NCBI RefSeq assembly: GCF_003194585.1
Contig: NZ_QHKZ01000003.1
Span: forward strand, 584,958-648,957
Direction of reading: 5' to 3'
Length of the DNA stretch: 64,000 bases
DNA from: Nocardioides daejeonensis
GTDB taxonomy: Bacteria; Actinomycetota; Actinomycetes; Propionibacteriales; Nocardioidaceae
The notes under the pieces: generated by a model
Told to the model about the DNA's origin: nothing
What the model saw: only the letters and a program-made list of their open reading frames with translations
The model's database searches: none
Shown: one piece after another, positions 37,321-49,695 of the stretch
Position numbering within the stretch: position 1 is the stretch's first letter
How the letters are laid out: each line of letters opens with the position of its first letter
Translations under genes and position numbers: made by a program

Positions 37321-37428
37321 ACGTCCTGCGCTGTGGTCGCCGGAGCAACCGCTGCGCAGGACGTCCTGAGGCACCCACGTGCTGACGTCCTGCGCCTCGG
37401 TCGCGGGAGCGACCGGAGGGCAGGACGT
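37321..37428. repeat. Two GTCCTGC/GCAGGAC hairpin elements
   Basis: Two inverted repeats lie between convergent menF and aldehyde dehydrogenase genes, at 37321-37364 and 37385-37428. Both have arms ACGTCCTGC and GCAGGACGT. In the second, GGTCGC-GGGA-GCGACC forms an inner stem, so the 44 bases fold almost entirely. Related elements occur at 43019-43172 and 51772-51866. They may serve as bidirectional terminators. Confidence 0.8.
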
Positions 37429-37439
37429 GAGGCGAAGGG

Positions 37440-38867
37440 TCAGATCTGGATCGACTTGATCTCGGTGAACTCCTCGATGCCGAAGGCACCCAGCTCCCGG
37501 CCATAACCGGACTTCTTGAAGCCGCCGAACGGCGCTCGCACGTTGAAGTCGGCGCCGTTGACGTCGACCTGACCGGTGCGCAGGCGGCGGGCGACAGCCA
37601 CACCGGCCTCGGTGTCGGCGGCCCAGACGGCACCCGCCAGCCCGTAGTCGCTGTCGTTGGCCAGGCGCACCGCGTCGTCGGTGCCGGCGTGTCCCAGCAC
37701 GACCAGCACCGGCCCGAAGACCTCGTCCTGGACGATCTCGTCGGAGGCATCCACGTCGGCGACGACCAGCGGCGGGTGGAAGTGCCCCTGCTCGGGGACC
37801 GGGCGATCGCCGAGGATGCGCGCACCCGCCTCCCGGGCGCGCGCCACCATCGACCGGACGGTGGCCAACTGCTGGGCCGAGGCCAGCGGGCCGAGATCGG
37901 TCTCCTCGGCCGTCGGGTCGCCCACCACGAGCGCACCCGCGTGGGCGGCGGCGAGCTCCACCGCCTCGTCGAGCCGCGCGGCCGGGACCAGCAACCGGGT
38001 CCACGCGCTGCAGGTCTGGCCGGTGTTGAGCATCGCCATGTCGACGGTGGTGCGCACAGCGGTCTCGAAGTCGGCACCGTCGAGCACGACGCTCGCCGAC
38101 TTGCCCCCGAGCTCCAGGCAGACCCGCTTGATGGAGGTTGCCGCCGTCGCAGCGACACCGGCACCGACGCCGGTCGAGCCGGTGAAGGAGACGAGGTCCA
38201 CCTCCTCGTGCTCGGCCAGCACCTGGCCGACCTCGCGGCCGCGCCCCGGCACCAGGTTGAAGACCCCGTCGGGCAGACCCGCAGCGACCGCGGCATCGGC
38301 CAGCAGGTACGCCGACAACGGGGTCAGCTCCGCGGGCTTGGCGACCACCGTGCAGCCGGCTGCGATCGCGGCGACCACCTTGAGCACCAGCTGGTAGAGC
38401 GGGTAGTTCCAGGGGGTGATCGAGGCGACCACCCCGACCGGCTCCCGGACGACGAGCGAGTTGCCGATCCGCTCGATCGGCTCGGGACCCTCCAACTCGT
38501 CCAGGGTGGTGCGGATGATGTCGAGAGCCAGGTCGACGTGGGCCTCGCGGGCCACGGTGACCGGAGCTCCGACCTCCAAGACGGTCGCCTCGACCATCAG
38601 GTCGCGTCGCGCCTCCGTCTCGGCCTGCCACCGACGCAGCAGCGCCAAGCGGTCGGCCCGGTCACGCGTCGACCAGCCGTCGAAGGCGGCGCGCGCCGCG
38701 CGTACCGCCGCGTCCACCAGGACGGCGTCGCAGCGGGCCGCGCGACCGAAGAGCTCGGCAGTGGCCGGGTTCTCGACGGCTTCGGTCTCGGCGACCGCCA
38801 CCCACCGGCCGCCGACCAGGGCCGAGTCGCGCTGCCACTCGGCCCGGGTCGGGTCGACGATCGTCAT
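37440..38867 (-). CDS. NAD(P)-dependent aldehyde dehydrogenase
   Basis: A 475-residue aldehyde dehydrogenase with CLELGGKSASVV (catalytic Glu) and NTGQTCSAWTRLL (nucleophilic Cys), ITPWNYP and FTGSTGVGAG. The ATG overlaps the acyl-CoA synthetase gene by four bases, making it the third gene of an acyl-CoA dehydrogenase / CoA ligase / aldehyde dehydrogenase operon. It presumably oxidises an aldehyde to the acid that the ligase activates. It is only distantly similar to the aldehyde dehydrogenase at 8595. Confidence 0.93.
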   Translation of the reverse strand: MTIVDPTRAEWQRDSALVGGRWVAVAETEAVENPATAELFGRAARCDAVLVDAAVRAARAAFDGWSTRDRADRLALLRRWQAETEARRDLMVEATVLEVGAPVTVAREAHVDLALDIIRTTLDELEGPEPIERIGNSLVVREPVGVVASITPWNYPLYQLVLKVVAAIAAGCTVVAKPAELTPLSAYLLADAAVAAGLPDGVFNLVPGRGREVGQVLAEHEEVDLVSFTGSTGVGAGVAATAATSIKRVCLELGGKSASVVLDGADFETAVRTTVDMAMLNTGQTCSAWTRLLVPAARLDEAVELAAAHAGALVVGDPTAEETDLGPLASAQQLATVRSMVARAREAGARILGDRPVPEQGHFHPPLVVADVDASDEIVQDEVFGPVLVVLGHAGTDDAVRLANDSDYGLAGAVWAADTEAGVAVARRLRTGQVDVNGADFNVRAPFGGFKKSGYGRELGAFGIEEFTEIKSIQI

Positions 38868-40945
38868 GGCTGCTCCTTCTCCTGGATCACCAGAGCGTCG
38901 ACGGCGAGGACGCCGTCGGCTGCCGCACGCAGCGGGTTCACCTCCACCTCGCCCACACCGGGTACGCCGGCAAGCTGGGAGAGCGCGGAGACGGTGCGGG
39001 CCAGTGCATCCAAGTCGACGCCCGGCCGGCCGCGCCAGCCGGTCAGCAGCCGGTAGCTGACCAGCCGCTCCAGCATCGTGTGGGCGGTCTCGACGGTGAC
39101 CGGGGCGAGCTCCAACACGGTGTCGCGCCACAGCTCGGCCTCGGTGCCGCCGGCGCCGACCATGATGACCGGCCCGAAGGCGGCGTCGTGGCGCAGGCCG
39201 GCGATGACCTCGACGGTCTGCGACCGCTGGTCCATCTCCTCCAGGACGTAGGCGCCGTCGCCGAGACGGGCGTGCATCTCCTCGAACGCGGCGACCGCGG
39301 CGTCGGCGTCCCGCAGCCCGATCACGACGGCCCCGTGCTCCGTCTTGTGCTCGATCCAGTCGGCCTTGAGCACCCAGGGGCCCTGCAACTGCTCGGTCGC
39401 GACACGCACGGTCTCGACGGTACGCACCTCGGCGGCGCCGGGGAAGGCGATGCCGACGGTCTGCAGCAGCTCACGCGCCGCCAGGTAGCCGGGCCGCACA
39501 CGAGGCAGCTCGACCGGCAGCTGGGGCACGCTGATCGGCCGTGCGTCACGACCGATCCGGGCTGCGCCGGCGAGGGCGTGGAGCGCGGCCTCGATGCTCG
39601 CGAAGACCGGCAGGCCGAGCTCGCGGGCCCGGTCGAGGCTGCTCGAGTCGGTGCACATCGAGTGCAGCAGCACCGGCTTGCCGTGCCCGGCCACTGCGGC
39701 GGCGAGGGTCTCGACGACGGCTCGCTCCTGGTCGGCCTGTGCCGGGGTATCGACCGCGTAGCTGCCGAAGTAGCCCGACAGCACGACCGCGTCGACCTCG
39801 GTGTCCTCGAGGCAGGTCTCCACGACCCGCGCATAGGTGGCGAGGTCCTGCTCGCCGCCACCGGCCAGATCGATCGGGTTGCCCACGCCGGCATCTGCCG
39901 GAAGCAGCCCGGCGACGAGCCCACGACGCTCGTCGGAGAAGGGCACCACGTCGAGTCCCGCGGCATCGGCGACGTCGGCAGCGACGGCTCCCTGACCGCC
40001 GCTGTCGGCGATCAGCGCGACCCGGCCCCCGGTCGGGAGCGGCGCCTGGCTGAGCAGGGCCGCCAGCTCGACGGCCTGGGTGGGCGTCGCGACGCGGATC
40101 GCCCCAGCCGCCCGGCAGGCGGCGTCGACGATGTCCATGCCGGAGGTCATCGACCCGGTGTGGGAGGCGGCGGCCGCCTGGCTGGCGCCGCTGGCGCCGA
40201 CCGTGAGGACGACCGTCTGCTTGCCCGCGGCACGCAGCCTCTGCACCGCGTCGACGACGGCGGTGCCGTCCCCGAAGCTCTCGGCGTAGAGGATGGCCAC
40301 CCGGGTCCGGTCGTGGTCGGCCAGTGCCGCCAGCGCCTCGGCGGCACTGACGTCGACCTGGTTGCCGACGGAGACGAATCGGGAGACGCCCAGGCCACGC
40401 TGGGCGGCCAGGCCGGCGATCTCGGAGCCCAGCTGACCACTCTGGGAGACCACACCGATGTGCCCCGGAGCGAACTCGCCCCAGGCCAGGTGCAGGTCGG
40501 TCTCCACGTCGAAGATGCCCAGGCAGTTGGGGCCGATGATCCGCGCACCGGCGGAGCGGATCCGCTCGGCCAGCTCGCGTTCGGCGCCTACTCGGCCGAC
40601 GGCACGGTCGATGCCCGCGGTGATGCCCAGGAAGCCGGTGGCTCCGCGACGCAGCGCCTCCTCCACGACCTCCGGCACCGAGGCGGCCGGCACGGAGAGC
40701 ACCACGAGGCCGAGCGGGCCGTCGATCTCCTCCAGCGAGCGCACGGTCGGCACGCCCTCGACGTCGACGCCGCGCCGGTTGACGAGGTGGACGGTGCGCC
40801 GCCCAGCACCGCGGAGGGCTCCGCGGGCCAGGAACCAGCCCCACTTCGAGGTGTCGGCGGAGGCGCCGACGACGGTGACCACCTCGGGGTCCCACATGCC
40901 GTCGAGGCCGGCGAGCTCCGGCGTACGGGTCAACTGGGTGGTCAT
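38864..40945 (-). CDS. ADP-forming acyl-CoA synthetase (fused alpha-beta type)
   Basis: A 693-residue NDP-forming acyl-CoA ligase. An N-terminal CoA-binding Rossmann domain (VVTVVGASADTSKWGW), succinyl-CoA-ligase-like domains with SQSGQLGSE and the phosphorylated-His region ASHTGSMTSG, and a C-terminal ATP-grasp domain (VLKADWIEHKTEHGAVVIGL) follow in order. It converts a carboxylate, ATP and CoA to acyl-CoA, ADP and Pi. The substrate is not predictable. It shares one base with the upstream acyl-CoA dehydrogenase stop (TGATG). Confidence 0.9.
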   Translation of the reverse strand: MTTQLTRTPELAGLDGMWDPEVVTVVGASADTSKWGWFLARGALRGAGRRTVHLVNRRGVDVEGVPTVRSLEEIDGPLGLVVLSVPAASVPEVVEEALRRGATGFLGITAGIDRAVGRVGAERELAERIRSAGARIIGPNCLGIFDVETDLHLAWGEFAPGHIGVVSQSGQLGSEIAGLAAQRGLGVSRFVSVGNQVDVSAAEALAALADHDRTRVAILYAESFGDGTAVVDAVQRLRAAGKQTVVLTVGASGASQAAAASHTGSMTSGMDIVDAACRAAGAIRVATPTQAVELAALLSQAPLPTGGRVALIADSGGQGAVAADVADAAGLDVVPFSDERRGLVAGLLPADAGVGNPIDLAGGGEQDLATYARVVETCLEDTEVDAVVLSGYFGSYAVDTPAQADQERAVVETLAAAVAGHGKPVLLHSMCTDSSSLDRARELGLPVFASIEAALHALAGAARIGRDARPISVPQLPVELPRVRPGYLAARELLQTVGIAFPGAAEVRTVETVRVATEQLQGPWVLKADWIEHKTEHGAVVIGLRDADAAVAAFEEMHARLGDGAYVLEEMDQRSQTVEVIAGLRHDAAFGPVIMVGAGGTEAELWRDTVLELAPVTVETAHTMLERLVSYRLLTGWRGRPGVDLDALARTVSALSQLAGVPGVGEVEVNPLRAAADGVLAVDALVIQEKEQP

Positions 40946-42108
40946 CACTTGGCGATCGAGCGGGAGATGATGAGCTTCTGGATGTCGGAGGTGCCCTCCT
41001 CGATCTCCTCGAGCTTGGCGTCGCGCAGCCAGCGCTCGACCGGGAACTCGCGGGAGTAGCCCCAACCACCGTGGGTGGCCAGTGCGGCGGAGGCGACGAA
41101 GGTCGCGTTCTCGGACGCCACCAGCTTGGCGATGGCTGCTTCCTCGGTGGCCGAGCCGATCTCGTCGAAGAGGCGGGCGGCGCGCATGGTGAGCAGGTGC
41201 GAGGTGTCGACCTTGGTGGCCATCTCAGCGAGGCGGAACGCCACAGCCTGGTGGTTGATGATCGCGGTGCCGAACTGCTCCCGCTCCTGGGCGTACTGCA
41301 GGGCCGTGTCCAGGGCGGCGCGGGCGAGGCCGGTCGCCGAGGAGCCGATAAGGATCCGGGAGGCGTCGAAGGTGCTCATCAGGCCGTAGAAGCCCTGGCC
41401 CTCCTCGCCGAGCCGGTCCTCGACGGGCACCCGCACGTTGTCGAGGAACACCTCGGCGTTGACGATGCCCTTCTGACCGTGCTTGGTCATCGGCTGACCG
41501 ACGGTGAGGCCCTCAGCGGTGCGGGGCACGATGAACGCGGTGACGCCACGGGAGCGCTTGCTCGGGTCGACGGTGGCGAAGACGACGAAGTACTCGGCGT
41601 ACGGCGCGTTGGAGATCCAGGTCTTCTGGCCGTTGAGCACGTAGTGGTCGCCGTCGAGCACCGCGCGGGTCTGGATGCTGGCGGCGTCGGAGCCGCTGCC
41701 CGGCTCGGTGGTGGCCAGGGCGGTGATCGGCGGGTTGTCGGAGCAGATCAGGCCGAGCCACTTCTTCTTCTGCTCCTCGGTGCCCAGCGCCTCGATCGGG
41801 CCCGAGAAGAAGCCGTTGGAGGTGAGGAAGTTGCCGATGGAGATGTCGCCGTAGCAGAGCTCCTGCTGGACCAGCGCCTGGGTGGTCAGGTCGGTGATCC
41901 CGCCGCCGCCGTACTCCTCGGGAAGCATGTAGTGGGTGAGGCCGATCTCGGCGGCCTTCTTCCACAGGTCGAGGGGCGACTGGGTGTCCGCCGCGTCCAC
42001 CTCGGCGGCGCGGGGACGGATCTCCTTGGCCGCGAACTCACGGGCGAGGCGGATGAACTCCTCCTGCTCCTCGGTGCGGGGGAAGGCGTCGCGGATCGGA
42101 CGGGACAT
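40945..42108 (-). CDS. Acyl-CoA dehydrogenase (short/medium-chain type)
   Basis: A 387-residue flavoenzyme. ALATTEPGSGSDAASIQTRA and WISNAPYAEYFVVFA are family blocks, and IEEGTSDIQKLIISRSIAK near the C-terminus carries the usual catalytic Glu, unlike the enzyme at 7371. AAGGAG precedes the ATG. It is the first gene of a three-gene operon and has the ACTGA-N4-TCAGT operator 32 bases upstream. Confidence 0.94.
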   Translation of the reverse strand: MSRPIRDAFPRTEEQEEFIRLAREFAAKEIRPRAAEVDAADTQSPLDLWKKAAEIGLTHYMLPEEYGGGGITDLTTQALVQQELCYGDISIGNFLTSNGFFSGPIEALGTEEQKKKWLGLICSDNPPITALATTEPGSGSDAASIQTRAVLDGDHYVLNGQKTWISNAPYAEYFVVFATVDPSKRSRGVTAFIVPRTAEGLTVGQPMTKHGQKGIVNAEVFLDNVRVPVEDRLGEEGQGFYGLMSTFDASRILIGSSATGLARAALDTALQYAQEREQFGTAIINHQAVAFRLAEMATKVDTSHLLTMRAARLFDEIGSATEEAAIAKLVASENATFVASAALATHGGWGYSREFPVERWLRDAKLEEIEEGTSDIQKLIISRSIAK

Positions 42109-42139
42109 GAGGCGTCTCCTTGGTCGGCACTTATTTTTG

Positions 42140-42153
42140 ACTGACGGATCAGT
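42140..42153. promoter_or_regulatory. Operator ACTGA-CGGA-TCAGT upstream of the acyl-CoA dehydrogenase operon
   Basis: A perfect inverted repeat with 5-bp arms, within a longer block TTTTTGACTGA...AGTTAT that is repeated almost exactly at 51655-51676 ahead of the ABC transporter operon. It is the likely target of the TetR protein encoded next door. Confidence 0.7.
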
Positions 42154-42222
42154 TATGCATCAAGCATGGAGCCGGGAACGGCGACGTGTCAAGGGTCACG
42201 TCGTACTTTCTGGGCCGAAATG

Positions 42223-42260
42223 CCCGACGACCCCGACCGGGATCGGTCGGGGTCGTCGGG
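42223..42260. terminator. Strong 16-bp hairpin after the TetR gene
   Basis: The stem CCCGACGACCCCGACC pairs perfectly with 42245-42260 around a 6-base loop. It lies 21 bases after the TetR stop and before the acyl-CoA dehydrogenase promoter, so it separates the two transcripts. Confidence 0.85.
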
Positions 42261-42280
42261 GGTTACCGCACAGGTGTGCC

Positions 42281-42889
42281 CTAGGAGCGGATCGGCTCCA
42301 CCACATCGAGGGCGGCGAGCCACTCGTCGCAGACCACACGCATCCGCTCGACGTCCATCTCCTTCGAGCCCAGCAGGACCTGCAGGCTCAGCCCGTCGAT
42401 CAGGCCGATGAGGCCGTTGGCGAGGTTCAGCGCGTCTCCGGCCCGGAAGTGGCCGGCCGCCTGCCCCTCCTCGATGATCCGGCAGACGATCTTGCGCCAG
42501 GCGCCGTAGACCCGCTCGTTGAGCGCCGCGAGGTCGTCGTCGTGCAGGGCCTCCACCCAGAGCTCCGCCCACACGTGCCAGGCCTGCACGGTGACCTCGT
42601 CGCCGGGCAGGTACGAGTCGACGAAGGCGCGCAGCTCCGTCCGCGGATCGTCGTGGAGCTCGAGGATGTGCTGCCGCCGCTCCAGGGAGCGCTCGAAGTT
42701 CCATTCGAACGCCGCTGTCGTCAGGTCGCGCTTGGTGGGGAAGTAGTAGTGCACCGTGCCGGTGCTGGTGCCGACCCTCTTCGCGACGTCGGAGATGCGC
42801 AACGCGGTGAAGCCCACGTCGGCGAGCACCGCGCACGCGGCCCCGAGGATCTGCGCCTTGCGCTCGGCTTCCACACTCGGTCTGGCCAT
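42281..42889 (-). CDS. TetR-family transcriptional regulator
   Basis: A 202-residue regulator with an HTH of about residues 12-55 (RISDVAKRVGTSTGTVHYYFPTK) and a BetI/TetR_C_6-like C-terminal half. The ATG at 42889 gives MARPSVEAERK; a longer frame reaches 42967 and would cover the upstream palindrome. It sits between two operons that share an operator and is the obvious candidate to control both. A palindrome at 42959-42974 may serve autoregulation. Confidence 0.88.
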   Translation of the reverse strand: MARPSVEAERKAQILGAACAVLADVGFTALRISDVAKRVGTSTGTVHYYFPTKRDLTTAAFEWNFERSLERRQHILELHDDPRTELRAFVDSYLPGDEVTVQAWHVWAELWVEALHDDDLAALNERVYGAWRKIVCRIIEEGQAAGHFRAGDALNLANGLIGLIDGLSLQVLLGSKEMDVERMRVVCDEWLAALDVVEPIRS

Positions 42890-42958
42890 GTCGGCTTGCA
42901 CCGATCCTTTCCGTTGTCGAGACGCGCGCGCTGCGCCCGCCCTCACTCTCCGGGTTGA

Positions 42959-42974
42959 TTGACCCATTGGTCAA
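42959..42974. promoter_or_regulatory. Palindrome TTGACC-CATT-GGTCAA upstream of the TetR gene
   Basis: Perfect 6-bp arms with a 4-base spacer, about 70 bases ahead of the TetR ATG, including TTGAC. Possibly an operator overlapping the -35 region of the regulator gene. It differs from the ACTGA-N4-TCAGT operator. Confidence 0.45.
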
Positions 42975-43018
42975 CCTTGGGTTCCACCCGTGGCACCGGC
43001 CGTTCCCGCCGGCTTCCT

Positions 43019-43172
43019 CCACAACGTCCTGCCACCTGGCTGCTCCAGCAACCACCCCGCAGGACCTCCCCCACAACGTCCTGCCACCTGGCTGCCCGAG
43101 CAACCACCCCGCAGGACCTCCCCACAACGTCCTGCCACCTGGCTGCTCCAGCGACCTAGGGGCAGGACGTCC
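43019..43172. repeat. Three tandem GTCCTGC/GCAGGAC elements
   Basis: Three units begin at 43019, 43071 and 43122 (spacing 52 and 51). Each runs CCACAACGTCCTGCCACC, then a central TGGCTGC...AGC(A/G)ACC part, then GCAGGAC. The last ends as GCAGGACGTCC. The first two units are nearly identical. They fill the gap between the nitronate monooxygenase stop and the TetR promoter. Confidence 0.85.
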
Positions 43173-43185
43173 GGCGGCGGACGGC

Positions 43186-46065
<2,880 letters not shown>

Positions 46066-46069
<4 letters not shown>

Positions 46070-47766
46070 GCCCCGTCGCCGGAGGCGCGGCTCGAGTCGA
46101 CACCGTCGCCGGAGGCGCGGCTCGAGTCGACACCGTCGCCGGAGGCGCGGCTCGAGTCGACACCGTCGCCGGAGGCGCGGCTGTGCTCGCGGATGTGGAT
46201 CACGGTGGGGCGGTCGGCGTCGAACGCCTCCTTGACCGCAGCGGCCAGGCCGAGGGCGTCCTCGACATGGATGCCGTGGCAGCCCAGCGATCGACCGAGC
46301 TGGACGAAGTCCGGGTGGCCGAGCCCGACGGCGTGGATCGGCTCGCCACGGTCCTCCATCTCGTTGCGGATCTCGCCGTAGCCGCCGTTGTCGACGATCA
46401 CGACGGGCAGGGCAAGGCGCGCCTCGGCCGCCATCGCGAGCTCGGCGATCGTGAACATGATCCCGCCGTCGCCCTGCAGCACCAGGACCGGCGCCTCCGG
46501 CTGCGCCACCTTCGCCCCGATGCCCGCGGGGAGGCCGAAGCCGAGCGTGCCGGCGCCCGTCGGGTAGAGGAAGGCGTGCGGGCGGTGCAGCGGCAGGTTC
46601 GAGAGCGCGCCGTAGTAGACGGCCATCGCGTTGTCGGCGGCCACGATCGTGTCGCGAGGCAGGACCTCGGTGAGCGCCTGCACCATCTCCAACCAGGGGG
46701 CACCCTCGACGGCGGCCTGCTCGAGGAGCCGAGCCCGCCACGGTGCTGTCCACTCCGCAGGATCGTGCACACGGGTGCGTTCGAGGAGCTGATCGAGAGT
46801 GGCGGCGGCGTCGCCGACGACCGCGACGTCGGGCACCACGTTGGCGTTGATCTCGGCGCCGTCGATGTCGATGCGGATCACCCGGCCGGAGAAGTCCGGC
46901 AGGCCGCCCCACCAGTCGGAGGGCGCGAACTCGGTGCCGACCGCCAGCACCACGTCGGCGCCGCCGCAGAGCTCACGGGCGGCCGCGTGCTGGAGGCCGG
47001 TGCCGACGAAGAGCGGGTGGTCCTCGGGGACCGTGCCCTTGCCGTTGGCGGTGCTGAGCACGGCGGCGTCGAGCCGCTCCGCGAGCCGGCGAGCCTGGTC
47101 GGCGGCGTGGAAGGCGCCGCCACCGGTCACCATGACCACACGCTCGGCCCCGTCGAGCAGCGAGACCGCAGCCTCCACCGCCGCGGGAGCCGGCTGCAGC
47201 GTGCCGAAGAGGACCGGAGGTACGCCGGCGACCTCGGCGACGACGTCGAGGAGGTCGAGCGGGATCTCCAGGTGGACCGGGCGCGGCCGCCCCTCGAGCA
47301 TCGTGGCGAAGGCCTGCGCGACCGCCAAGGGGATCTCGGCGACGCTGGTGACCCGGATGCTGACCCCGAGGACGGCCTCCATCGATCCCGGCTGGTTCTT
47401 GATCTCGTGCAGCAGGCCGTTGCCCATGCCGGGATGCTGCAACGGCATGCCCGGCGAGATGAAGAGCACCGGGACCGAGTCGGAGTAGGCCTGCGCGGCT
47501 GCCGCGGCGGCGTTGAGGATCGCCGGCCCGGTGGTGGTCAGCGCCACGCCCACGCGCCCGCTGGAGCGGGCGTAGCCGTCGGCGGCATAGCCGGCGCCCT
47601 GCTCGTGCCGCGGGGAGACGTGGGTGATCCCGTGCCTCGCCAGGGCGGCGTACGCCGACAGGTTGTGCGTGCCCGGGATGCCGAAGACGGTGTCGACACC
47701 GTGGTCGGCCAAGGCCCGGACCAGCGCCTCGCCGCCGGTCATGCTGGTGCTCGCGGCGCCGCTCAT
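46066..47766 (-). CDS. ThDP-dependent 2-oxoacid decarboxylase / acetolactate synthase-like enzyme
   Basis: A 566-residue thiamine diphosphate enzyme. VFGIPGTHN and HVSPRHEQGAGYAADGYAR (catalytic Glu55) form the N-terminal domain, and GDGGIMFTIAELAMAAE with a later Asn binds Mg-ThDP. The N-terminal pattern is close to what I recall for 5-guanidino-2-oxopentanoate decarboxylase (AruI), which would fit the polyamine-type importer, but acetolactate synthase or 2-hydroxyacyl-CoA lyase activity cannot be excluded. The last 38 residues are a perfect tandem repeat (SRASGDGVDS three times, then SRASGDGA). Confidence 0.85.
46069..46182. repeat. 30-bp tandem repeat in the ThDP enzyme gene
   Basis: Almost four perfect copies of a 30-bp unit (GTCGCCGGAGGCGCGGCTCG then AGTCGACACC on the + strand) encode SRASGDGVDS. 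They lie at the very 3' end of the gene, adjoining the start of the next gene. Confidence 0.95.
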
Positions 47767-48869
47767 CGCGCAGCCTCCTCGGCGAGCACGCGCGCGTCCT
47801 CGATGTTCCAGGTCAAGGTGACGGGCACGCCGGGCTGGATGCCGTCGTCGGTACGCGGCACCTCGGTGCGCGCGACCATCTCCTCACCGGAGGCGGTGCG
47901 CACGTGCACGGTGCGGTCGCTCCCTAGGTAGACGCAGTCCGAGACGATCGCCGGCAAGGCGTTCTCATGTCCAGCGGGGCCCACCTGGCCGGCACTCACC
48001 CGCAGGCGCTCCGGACGAACCATGAGGACGGTGCCGTCCGCGGCCCCGCCCGACACCTTGTGGGTGGTCTGGTTGCGGGTGTCGGTGAAGACGTCCCCGG
48101 CGCGGGAGCCAGTCATGATGTTGGAGACGCCGATGAACTCGGCGGCGTAGCGGCAGCTCGGGGCGTCGTACAGCTCCTCGGGGGTGCCGAGCTGCACGAT
48201 GTCGCCCTTCTCCAGGAGGGCGATGCGGTCCGACATGGTGAGCGCCTCCTCCTGGTCGTGGGTGACGAAGACGAAGGTGATGCCCATCTCCTTGTGCAGC
48301 CGGCGGATCTCCAGCTGGAGCTGCTCGCGCAGCATCTTGTCGAGCGCACCGAGCGGCTCGTCCATGAGCAGTACGCGGGGGCGGAAGACGACCGCGCGGG
48401 CCAGGGCCACGCGCTGCTGCTGGCCACCGGAGAGCTCGGCCGGGCGACGCTTGCCGAGGTGGCCCATCTCCACCATCTCCAGCGCATCGGCGACCAGACC
48501 CGGGATCTCTGCCTTCGGGAAACCGTGGCGCCGCAGGCCGTAGGCGACGTTGTCGTAGACCGACATGTGCGGGAAGAGCGCGTAGTGCTGGAAGACCATC
48601 CCCAGGCCGCGCTTGTGGGCGGGCACCGAGGTGATGCTTTTCCCGTCGACCCGCACGTCGCCGCCGTCGGCCTTGATGAAGCCCGCGATGATGTTGAGCA
48701 GCGTCGACTTGCCGGAGCCGCTGGCGCCGAGCAGGGTCAGGAACTCGCCGGCCCTGATGTCGAGGTCGATGTCGTTGAGGATCGTCGTGGAGCCGTAGAC
48801 CTTGCGGATCCGGTCCACCTCGATCGAGGCACCGGTCAGCGGCTCCTGGGTGTTGGCGTTCTTGGGCAT
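47763..48869 (-). CDS. ABC transporter ATPase, spermidine/putrescine (PotA) type
   Basis: A 368-residue ATPase with Walker A GASGSGKST, signature LSGGQQQRVALARA, Walker B VLLMDEP and a C-terminal TOBE domain. Such ATPases energise polyamine, iron or other small-solute importers. The ATG at 48869 follows the permease stop by one base; a GTG at 48878 overlaps it. It belongs with two permeases and a lipoprotein. Confidence 0.92.
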   Translation of the reverse strand: MPKNANTQEPLTGASIEVDRIRKVYGSTTILNDIDLDIRAGEFLTLLGASGSGKSTLLNIIAGFIKADGGDVRVDGKSITSVPAHKRGLGMVFQHYALFPHMSVYDNVAYGLRRHGFPKAEIPGLVADALEMVEMGHLGKRRPAELSGGQQQRVALARAVVFRPRVLLMDEPLGALDKMLREQLQLEIRRLHKEMGITFVFVTHDQEEALTMSDRIALLEKGDIVQLGTPEELYDAPSCRYAAEFIGVSNIMTGSRAGDVFTDTRNQTTHKVSGGAADGTVLMVRPERLRVSAGQVGPAGHENALPAIVSDCVYLGSDRTVHVRTASGEEMVARTEVPRTDDGIQPGVPVTLTWNIEDARVLAEEAAR

Positions 48870-48870
48870 G

Positions 48871-49695
48871 TCAGGCACCTGTGCTGTCGGAGGAGAGGTT
48901 GCGGCGGGCGAGCAGGCGTTGCACCAGTCGGCCCAGGCCGATGATCAGGAAGCAGCCGACGATGACGAGCAGCGCCAGGCTGGAGATGGCGGCCAGGGTG
49001 GGATCGATCTGGACCCGGATACCGGCCCACATCTTGACCGGCAAGGTGGTGAGCGTCGGGCCGGACATGAAGATCGCGACGACCACCTCGTCCCAGCTGG
49101 TGATGAAGGCGAAGAGCGCCCCGGCCAGCATGTTGGGCAGGATCGCCGGGAGCGTGATCCGGAAGAAGGTGCTGACCGGTCCGGCACCGAGGTTCATCGA
49201 GGCCATCTCGAGGCGCCGGTCGACGGCGACCAGTCCGGCACAGACGTTGATCATCACGTAGGGCACGCCCAGACAGGTGTGCACCAGGACGAACCCGAGA
49301 GTGGTCTCGGTGAGTCCCACTTCGAGGAACGCGATATAGACGGCAAGGCCGACGATCACGTACGGCACGATCAGCGGGGCCAGCAGCACCATGAGCACGG
49401 GCCCCCGGAAGGGGAACCTGCCGCGCACCAGAGCGAGCGCCGCCAAGGTGCCCAGCACCACGCTGAGGATGGCCGAGAGCGCAGCGACGCGAAGGCTGGC
49501 GGTTGCCGCCTCCAGCCAGGTGGGGTCGAGCTTGAGCTCCTCGAACCACTGCCAGGTGAAGCCCTTCGGCGGGAACGTGAGGAAGGCGCTGTCGGAGACC
49601 GACATCGGCAGGATGATCAGGATCGGCAGCAGGATGTAGGCACCGATCAGGGCGGCCAGCAGGATCAGGCCGGCCCGGGTGAGTACACGCGTCAT
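48871..49695 (-). CDS. ABC transporter permease, PotC-like
   Basis: A 274-residue permease with six helices and the EAA loop MASMNLGAGPVSTFFRITLPAILPNM. It pairs with the permease upstream, which it overlaps by four bases. The type is that of polyamine and related importers. Confidence 0.92.
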   Translation of the reverse strand: MTRVLTRAGLILLAALIGAYILLPILIILPMSVSDSAFLTFPPKGFTWQWFEELKLDPTWLEAATASLRVAALSAILSVVLGTLAALALVRGRFPFRGPVLMVLLAPLIVPYVIVGLAVYIAFLEVGLTETTLGFVLVHTCLGVPYVMINVCAGLVAVDRRLEMASMNLGAGPVSTFFRITLPAILPNMLAGALFAFITSWDEVVVAIFMSGPTLTTLPVKMWAGIRVQIDPTLAAISSLALLVIVGCFLIIGLGRLVQRLLARRNLSSDSTGA